Source of the DNA: Methanobacteriota archaeon
Lineage (GTDB): Archaea > Thermoplasmatota > Thermoplasmata > RBG-16-68-12
DNA: 11,893 bases
Assembly (NCBI GenBank): GCA_005878995.1
Contig: VBME01000028.1
Location: forward strand, 1 to 11,893
Reading direction: 5' to 3'
The notes under the pieces are model-generated. The model saw nothing but the letters and a program-made list of their open reading frames with translations, did no database searches and was not told where the DNA came from. A program made the position numbers and the translations under genes. Positions 7,772 to 11,893 of this stretch are shown here, one piece after another (position 1 is the stretch's first letter; each line of letters starts with the position of its first letter).

Positions 7772-7869
7772 ATCTATTCGTTAGTTGCGTCGCCTTCTTC
7801 CGTGAACAAGTTCGGTCACGCCGCTCGTTTGTCCTGGTGCTCAATCGACACGAGGGCAGTCGTAAGTAG
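7768..7869 (+). CDS. Possible 33-residue protein overlapping the RHS stop
   Basis: An ATG at 7768 overlaps the RHS stop codon as ATGA, an arrangement typical of translational coupling. The product starts MNLFVSCVAFF and ends with a basic stretch containing RSRRS and RHEGSRK. It is a short hydrophobic N terminus followed by a cationic tail, which could sit at a membrane. No ribosome-binding site is obvious, as expected if ribosomes re-initiate after the RHS stop. The frame also runs upstream inside the RHS tail, where it is a shadow. It could be a real small gene, the remnant of one, or chance. I recognise no family. Confidence 0.3.
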   Translation: MNLFVSCVAFFREQVRSRRSFVLVLNRHEGSRK

Positions 7870-7877
7870 GTGGAGAC

Positions 7878-8096
7878 TTGGTCGGCTATCTCGGAGGTGA
7901 TCCGCTAGGTGTCGCCGCGGCATCTGTCACCATTGTCGCCTGGCTCCTTGTAAGCCTGGCCCTGACCCATCTCTTGGGCGTCGCGTTGATTCCCGCTCAG
8001 GCAGTGGGTCTTCTTGCCGGCGCGGGGCTTTCATTCCCAATCTGGAGGCGATGGAGGCGTTTCCAACGAAAATATAGACGGATGCCCGGTCGCTAA
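7878..8096 (+). CDS. Small two-segment membrane protein, possible RHS immunity/accessory protein
   Basis: A 72-residue protein with a TTG start at 7878, preceded by the purine-rich TAGGTGGAG at 7867-7875. No ATG or GTG occurs in this frame, which weakens the start call. Residues about 11-37 and 38-54 are hydrophobic (VTIVAWLLVSLALTHLLGVA and the following PAQAVGLLAGAGLSF), and residues 55-72 form a strongly basic tail (WRRWRRFQRKYRRMPGR). The positive-inside rule puts that tail in the cytoplasm. It lies 106 nt after the RHS stop on the same strand with no promoter in between, so the two are probably co-transcribed. A membrane protein directly after a membrane-embedding RHS tail is what a toxin-immunity pair of this type would look like. 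This is inference from position and topology; no immunity family is recognised. Confidence 0.5.
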   Translation: MVGYLGGDPLGVAAASVTIVAWLLVSLALTHLLGVALIPAQAVGLLAGAGLSFPIWRRWRRFQRKYRRMPGR

Positions 8097-8157
8097 CCCG
8101 CCGATCGAGTTGGATAGTTGACGCGAGGCGCTTGTCGTCAGCACAATCTCCACGCCC

Positions 8158-8166
8158 TTTTGATTT
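8158..8166 (+). terminator. Weak T-rich candidate terminator after the RHS operon
   Basis: TTTTGATTT is the most T-rich stretch downstream of the RHS operon and before the convergent gene ending at 8286. Archaeal termination commonly uses such oligo-T tracts. There is no strong hairpin before it. Confidence 0.25.
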
Positions 8167-8221
8167 CATGCAACCGTCCCTGTGTGGGGGCAGATGGGGG
8201 CGAAGCGCGCGTGCCTCGAAG

Positions 8222-8255
8222 CTTTCAATCGAGCCGTTTGTGGACTCAATGAAAG
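8222..8255. repeat. Imperfect inverted repeat between convergent genes
   Basis: The left arm CTTTCAATCGAGCC and the right arm GGACTCAATGAAAG pair with one mismatch and small bulges around the loop GTTTGT. It lies in the 189-nt gap between the convergent RHS operon and the zinc-ribbon gene. It may be part of a bidirectional terminator, but no T run follows on either strand. There is only one copy in the window. Confidence 0.35.
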
Positions 8256-8285
8256 ACTGCCGACCTACTCCCAAAGGACGACTAG

Positions 8286-9791
8286 CTATTGTGCCAAGAG
8301 AGCTCGCAGGCGCTCCCACACGCCGAGCGGACCGCGCCAACGGAACGCGCTGCCGCAATCCTCGCATCGGCCCCACCCGTCGTCCTCGAAGACGAGGCGC
8401 CTCGAACGGCAGACGCCACAAGTCCCGGATGACGGCTTCTCAATTCCGCGATGTCGGCGTTCGTCGGCGATCTGTGCCTCGAGCAGCTGAGAGGCTTCCT
8501 CCGCGTTCTTCGCGAACGTCAGGCCCGCAAGATAGTCGCCCTTCGCGAGGACGTCCCGCGCTTGTCGCAAGAGCGTCCGGACTTCGGCTGCGCTCAGATC
8601 ATACGACTCCGCCTCTTTGAGGACCGGCTCGCAGGCGCCGAGGACCGCCTGAGCCTTCTCGATCTGCGCTTGTCGGAGTTGCATTGCTCGGTCGATTTGC
8701 CGCTGCTGACCCTTCATGGCGAGCCGCTCCGCACGCTTCAGGAGGTCCCCGGCACGGCCGTGTTCGCCCGCGGCAATCGCGGCCTTCGCGGCTTCGTGGA
8801 GTTCCTGCGCCTCCCGGACGTCAGCGCCGACGTTGCGAGCGACTTCGATGTGGTCCGCGACGGAACCGATCGACTCCTCGACCTCACGGATCCGGCGGCG
8901 CCGTGCATCTCCCGCCCGATTGGCCGACTCGACAAAACCCTCGCGGGCCGCCGCGAGTTGATCCCGGTCGAGGAAATCCGCAGCTCGCTTCCATGAATCC
9001 TCGGCGAGGGCGACGGAAGCCCCCAAGTTCGCGGCCTCGCGGATTCCGTCCCGCGTCGAGGCGAGGAGGTCCCGAACCCGATTCGCCTCGCGCGCATGGG
9101 CGGCTTCGGCCGCGCGTACGAGGTCCCGCAAGAGGGCTTCGTCCTCCCGTTGCCCCCGGAAGAACGCGTCCCGGGCTCGGTCGAGGAGGACTCGGGCCGC
9201 GGCTGCCTCCGGGTCGTCGGCATCGCACGGCTCGAGGAGCGCTTGGGCCGCGAGGACCGCGTACGACCACGACGACCGCCGGAGTTGCTCCGTCGTCCGC
9301 TCGGCCAGCCGCGACGCTTCCTGGGCGGCGGTGAGCGCCGCCTCGAACCGGCGTTCCTGGAAACTCTTTCGGGCTTGCTCGAGGAGCTCCTCCACCCGAT
9401 CGAAGTCGACGTCGGATTCTCGCCCGAGGGCGAGGCTCGCATCCCGCTCCGGCGCCGCCTCCGCCTCGAGTTCCATGAGGATTTCGGACGAGTCAGGGGC
9501 GCCCGCGAGGGCCTCGACGAGATCCGCCTTCCGCTTGAGCCCATGGAGGACCACCCGGTGCCGTTCCCCCAGTTCCCGGAGCTGCCGAGGCCGAAGCCGG
9601 TCGAGCTGGTACGCCATCCGACGCCGGCTTGCCTCCGGCACGAGGTCCTCGGCCCCGGGGAGCGAGGCGAGCGCTTCGATCAGCGAGTCGCGATTCGGAT
9701 ACCGCGTCGGATCGACGCCGTGGGCCTGGGCAAGCCCTTGCAACACCTCGTCCGGCAGGGAAAGGAACGTTTCCCGGGGCGTCGATGGCAT
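8286..9791 (-). CDS. Helical-repeat protein with N-terminal SAP-like motifs and C-terminal zinc ribbon
   Basis: A 501-residue, highly charged, mostly helical soluble protein. Residues 9-45 and 59-98 are two related helix-extended-helix units of SAP/Rho-N type (LIEALASL and LVEALAG endings), a fold often used to bind nucleic acid. Five imperfect helical hairpins of the pattern ARxxFxxGxxxxAxxxAxxA follow at about 136-165, 203-234, 265-294, 331-357 and 407-439, like TPR-type or coiled-coil scaffolds. The C terminus holds a zinc ribbon with C458-x2-C461 and C476-x2-C479. The ATG at 9791 has GGAG 9 nt upstream and a TATA-like box near 9831. It follows the J-domain gene on the same strand with a 54-nt gap. 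The role is unknown; a scaffold or nucleic-acid-binding adaptor is the best guess. Confidence 0.8.
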   Translation of the reverse strand: MPSTPRETFLSLPDEVLQGLAQAHGVDPTRYPNRDSLIEALASLPGAEDLVPEASRRRMAYQLDRLRPRQLRELGERHRVVLHGLKRKADLVEALAGAPDSSEILMELEAEAAPERDASLALGRESDVDFDRVEELLEQARKSFQERRFEAALTAAQEASRLAERTTEQLRRSSWSYAVLAAQALLEPCDADDPEAAAARVLLDRARDAFFRGQREDEALLRDLVRAAEAAHAREANRVRDLLASTRDGIREAANLGASVALAEDSWKRAADFLDRDQLAAAREGFVESANRAGDARRRRIREVEESIGSVADHIEVARNVGADVREAQELHEAAKAAIAAGEHGRAGDLLKRAERLAMKGQQRQIDRAMQLRQAQIEKAQAVLGACEPVLKEAESYDLSAAEVRTLLRQARDVLAKGDYLAGLTFAKNAEEASQLLEAQIADERRHRGIEKPSSGTCGVCRSRRLVFEDDGWGRCEDCGSAFRWRGPLGVWERLRALLAQ

Positions 9792-9827
9792 TCAGGAGGT
9801 CTCCACGGAATCAAGCGGGCGGAGCGC

Positions 9828-9834
9828 GATAAAC
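9828..9834 (-). promoter_or_regulatory. Candidate TATA box of the zinc-ribbon protein
   Basis: Read on the minus strand the block is GTTTATC, the only AT-rich motif in the 54-nt gap after the J-domain gene. It predicts a start near 9806, just before the GGAG at 9804-9801, so this gene probably has its own promoter as well as possible read-through from upstream. Confidence 0.4.
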
Positions 9835-9845
9835 GTTGCGCAGCC

Positions 9846-10211
9846 TCATTCATCCGTCGGACGGTACCGACGCAAGATCCCGATCGCCCACTGGACCTTC
9901 CGGAACTCGTCCGGGTCGCCGCCCCGGTCCGGATGGTGGCGCCTCGCCTGACCTCGATAGGCCCGTTCGACCGCGGCCCGGGAAGGCCACCCGCGCCCGA
10001 AACGCGGCGGATGGACCCGGACATCCTCGAAGCCGAGAATGCGGAACGCCGCCTCGATGCCTTTCGTCTGGAGATAGAACTCCCGCAGGTCCGAGAAAAT
10101 GCCACCCGATTCGTGGCCGCCCTCGATGCTGTACCTCGCGTGTCCCCGCGCAATCGCGGTCCCGGAACGGTGGTCGTGCCCGCAGGCAAAGCAGAAGAAA
10201 CGGTCCGGCAC
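9846..10211 (-). CDS. J-domain (DnaJ-type) protein with a short Cys/His-containing N-terminal region
   Basis: A 121-residue protein from GTG 10211. The C-terminal part is a J domain: a possible helix I (IEAAFRILGF, 52-61), helix II (RAAVERAYRGQARRH, 78-92), the diagnostic HPD at 93-95, and helix III (DEFRKVQWAIGIL, 101-113). The HPD motif in known J proteins stimulates the ATPase of Hsp70/DnaK. The N terminus has C7-x2-C10 followed by H12 and H14 (FFCFACGHDH), which could bind a metal. There is no Gly/Phe region or DnaJ zinc centre, so this is not canonical DnaJ. GGGAG lies 10 nt before GTG 10211. An in-frame TTG at 10259 would add 16 protein-like residues and cannot be excluded. The gene is divergent from the Orc1/Cdc6-like gene. 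No dnaK or grpE is in the window. Confidence 0.8.
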   Translation of the reverse strand: MPDRFFCFACGHDHRSGTAIARGHARYSIEGGHESGGIFSDLREFYLQTKGIEAAFRILGFEDVRVHPPRFGRGWPSRAAVERAYRGQARRHHPDRGGDPDEFRKVQWAIGILRRYRPTDE

Positions 10212-10257
10212 ACCTCGCCATCTCCCGATCGCCTCAAGGCCTTTCGGGTCCGGAGGC

Positions 10258-10268
10258 AAAGGTTATGC
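10258..10268. promoter_or_regulatory. Weak TATA-like element between J-domain and Orc1/Cdc6-like genes
   Basis: AAAGGTTATGC is the least GC-rich block in the short divergent gap. On the plus strand it is centred about 29 nt before GTG 10293, the leaderless spacing. On the minus strand it would start transcripts near 10238, upstream of the GGGAG site for GTG 10211. The match to a TATA box is poor. Confidence 0.3.
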
Positions 10269-10292
10269 GCGCCCGCCGCCTTTGCGTCGACC

Positions 10293-11462
10293 GTGTCGTT
10301 CCGCTCGGGTCCCTCCGTGTTCAAGGACCAAGGGAAACTGTCGTTCGACTACCTCCCGGACAAGATGGTCCACCGCGAACAGCAGACGCAGCGCCTCTTC
10401 AGTCTCCTTAGGCCGATCGTCGAAGCCGGGACCTCGAGCAACGCGTTCCTGTATGGACCCGTGGGCACGGGGAAGACCCACACCGCGAAGCGGTTCTGCC
10501 TCGATTTCAAACGGCATGCGTCGGAATCGGACCGCGCGGTCGACTGGGACCTCGTGAACTGCCGCCAGCGGATGGGGGACGACGCGGTCTTGCTCAAACT
10601 GATCCAGCACTTCGACACGCATTTCCCGGAGCGGGGATTCTCCATCGCGGAGAAGATGGAAACACTGCGGCGGCACCTCGAGAAACACAAGCTCCACTTC
10701 ATCGTGATCTTGGACGAGGTCGATGCGCTCCTGAAGAAGAGCGGGGCGGACTTGATCTATTCGTTCGCGCGGATTGCGGAGGAAACCATCGCGGCAAAAG
10801 GCAACATCTCGATGATCTTGATCTCGCAGCGTTCGAACGCGTTGGAGTACATGGATCGCGCGGCTCTGAGCACGTTCCGCCGATCGAACGTCGTCGAGTT
10901 CCCGAAATACGACCGAAAGGAGCTGCGGGACATCGTTGCGGTTCGCGTCCTCCTCGCGATGCACCCCGGGACCGTCGGCGACGACCTCGTCGACCTGATC
11001 GCGGACCTCGGATCCGAATTCGGGGACGCCCGCTATGCGATCGAGCTGCTCGAGAAAGCCGGAATGCTCGCGGACGAGGAGCGAGCGGACGAGATCGCAC
11101 CGGAGCATGTGCGCGGCGCGAAGGCCCACGTCCATCCGACGGATGTCCAAGAGCGCCTCGGCCTCCTCGACGTGCCGAAGAAGCTGGTCCTCCTGGCCAT
11201 CGCGAGGAAGAGCCGCAAGAAAGCGTACATCACGATGGGGGATGCGGAAGACACGTACGCGATCGTATGCGAGGAGTTCGAGGAGAAGCCGCGAGCCCAC
11301 ACGCAGTTCTGGAAGTACGTCCGAGAGTTGGACGCCCTCGGCCTCGTCGACACGAAGTTGAGCGGCGAAGGCGTCGTCGGGAAGACGACACTGATTTCTC
11401 TCCCCGAGATTCCCGCCAAGGTGCTCAGTGATAATCTAGAACGAAGTTTGAAGAGACGATAG
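10293..11462 (+). CDS. Orc1/Cdc6-family replication-initiation ATPase
   Basis: A 389-residue AAA+ protein from GTG 10293. In archaea this family binds replication origins and loads the MCM helicase. Visible parts are an N-terminal box ending in YLPDKMVHRE (20-29), Walker A GPVGTGKT (55-62), Walker B FIVILDEVDAL (136-146), sensor 1 region ILISQRSN (175-182), sensor 2 GDARYAI (244-250) with R247, and a C-terminal winged helix (about 290-389) with KAYITMGDAEDTY and a REL/LVDTKLSGEG wing. The sensor 1 region has QRSN where canonical members have SND, so this may be a divergent paralogue. GTG 10293 has no ribosome-binding site but sits about 29 nt after a weak TATA-like element, consistent with a leaderless message; GTG 10317 is the alternative. 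The frame is open much further upstream but only as the antisense of the minus-strand genes. It is followed after 4 nt by the DUF835 gene. Confidence 0.88.
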   Translation: MSFRSGPSVFKDQGKLSFDYLPDKMVHREQQTQRLFSLLRPIVEAGTSSNAFLYGPVGTGKTHTAKRFCLDFKRHASESDRAVDWDLVNCRQRMGDDAVLLKLIQHFDTHFPERGFSIAEKMETLRRHLEKHKLHFIVILDEVDALLKKSGADLIYSFARIAEETIAAKGNISMILISQRSNALEYMDRAALSTFRRSNVVEFPKYDRKELRDIVAVRVLLAMHPGTVGDDLVDLIADLGSEFGDARYAIELLEKAGMLADEERADEIAPEHVRGAKAHVHPTDVQERLGLLDVPKKLVLLAIARKSRKKAYITMGDAEDTYAIVCEEFEEKPRAHTQFWKYVRELDALGLVDTKLSGEGVVGKTTLISLPEIPAKVLSDNLERSLKRR

Positions 11463-11466
11463 CGCT

Positions 11467-11893
11467 ATGGAGAAACCGATGGGATGGGTGCAACCGCAGG
11501 AAAGCGAAATGGGCACGGAGGCTGAGGCACTTCGCTCCGCGATGCCCATGGAACTCGAGAAAGGGGCTTGTTACCTCGTCAAGGAGAAGAAGCCGGAGCT
11601 GAGCTTCCGCCTCTTCGAAATGCTCCTCGGTCAGAAGACTCCGGCCTTGTGCATCACCCGCCAGTATCCGGATCGGGTGCGGCGGGAACGCGGCCTGGCC
11701 GAGACGCGAATCATCTGGCTCAGCCACACGCCGGGCGAAGACTTCCACAACCCGACCGCGATCGGAACGCTCGCCAAGGTCATCCAGAAATTCATCGAGG
11801 ACAACAACGGCGAGGGCGTGGTGCTCCTGGACGGCCTCGAATACCTGATCATCAACAATGGCTTCCTCCAGACGCTGATGTTCGTCGAGCACG
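11467..11893 (+). CDS. DUF835 domain protein, N-terminal part (runs off the window)
   Basis: A frame from ATG 11467 with 142 complete codons and no stop before the window edge. After a 30-residue variable head it matches DUF835: KGACYLVKEKKPELSFRLF (32-50), LCITRQYPDRVRRERGL (61-77), IIWLSH (82-87), and VVLLDGLEYLIINNGF (118-133) leading to TLMFVEH. DUF835 is found mainly in euryarchaea, often in signalling proteins joined to sensor or response-regulator domains, and its function is unsettled; the hydrophobic strand followed by DGLEY resembles a Walker B-like strand. It starts 4 nt after the Orc1/Cdc6-like stop, so the two are surely co-transcribed. Other in-frame ATGs at 11479 and 11509 are possible starts, the latter with AGGAAAG before it. 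Confidence 0.85.
   Translation, partial: MEKPMGWVQPQESEMGTEAEALRSAMPMELEKGACYLVKEKKPELSFRLFEMLLGQKTPALCITRQYPDRVRRERGLAETRIIWLSHTPGEDFHNPTAIGTLAKVIQKFIEDNNGEGVVLLDGLEYLIINNGFLQTLMFVEH

Noticed and set aside
8222..8255. CRISPR array.
   Set aside because: Only a single repeat-like element is present, with no second copy or spacer in the window.
9096..10292. The Orc1/Cdc6 frame stays open for about 400 codons upstream.
   Set aside because: This part is antisense to the J-domain and zinc-ribbon genes, is Arg/Pro-rich and lacks any domain. AAA+ similarity begins only after about 10300.
8097..10330. Replication origin with origin-recognition-box repeats next to the Orc1/Cdc6-like gene.
   Set aside because: The gap on the left is only about 80 nt and GC-rich, and reading by eye I found no AT-rich unwinding region and no repeated box there. 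An origin to the right of the window cannot be excluded.

Overview
The window looks archaeal, most likely a GC-rich uncultured lineage of Thermoplasmatota (Euryarchaeota). The evidence is a deoxyhypusine synthase gene (hypusine modification is found in archaea and eukaryotes), an Orc1/Cdc6-family replication ATPase, a DUF835 protein (a family mostly seen in euryarchaea), a tiny winged-helix protein of a type common in Thermoplasmata, and TATA-like boxes placed 24-30 nt before several start codons, as expected for leaderless archaeal transcripts. The lineage is an inference from gene content, since no rRNA is present.

Layout. Positions 1-109 (minus) hold the start of an unidentified gene that shares an AT-rich TATA-like box (134-142) with a small winged-helix gene at 185-406 (plus). 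Deoxyhypusine synthase (417-1370, minus) converges on the latter with a 10-nt gap. A 437-nt non-coding stretch (1371-1807) separates it from the dominant feature, a 1987-residue secreted RHS/YD-repeat protein (1808-7771, plus). This protein has a signal peptide, a jelly-roll-like N-terminal region, a DUF6531-like entry to the repeats, a long YD-repeat shell interrupted by two related cysteine-containing inserts, the RHS core with two DPxG motifs, and a 180-residue hydrophobic tail whose codon composition differs from the shell. Two short reading frames follow (7768-7869, overlapping the RHS stop as ATGA, and 7878-8096, a small membrane protein). They are candidates for immunity or accessory proteins.

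The right third looks like chromosomal housekeeping or information processing. On the minus strand lie a J-domain protein (9846-10211) and a 501-residue protein with helical hairpin repeats and a C-terminal zinc ribbon (8286-9791). Divergent from them on the plus strand are an Orc1/Cdc6-like ATPase (10293-11462) and, 4 nt later, a DUF835 protein that runs off the window (11467-11893).

The most interesting object is the RHS locus. Its architecture (export signal, RHS cage, core motif that in characterised relatives performs self-cleavage, variable tail, small downstream genes) matches the logic of polymorphic toxins. Here the tail is membrane-embedding rather than a recognisable enzyme, and the shell carries a duplicated insert I do not recognise. 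Toxicity and immunity are inferences; the architecture is directly visible.
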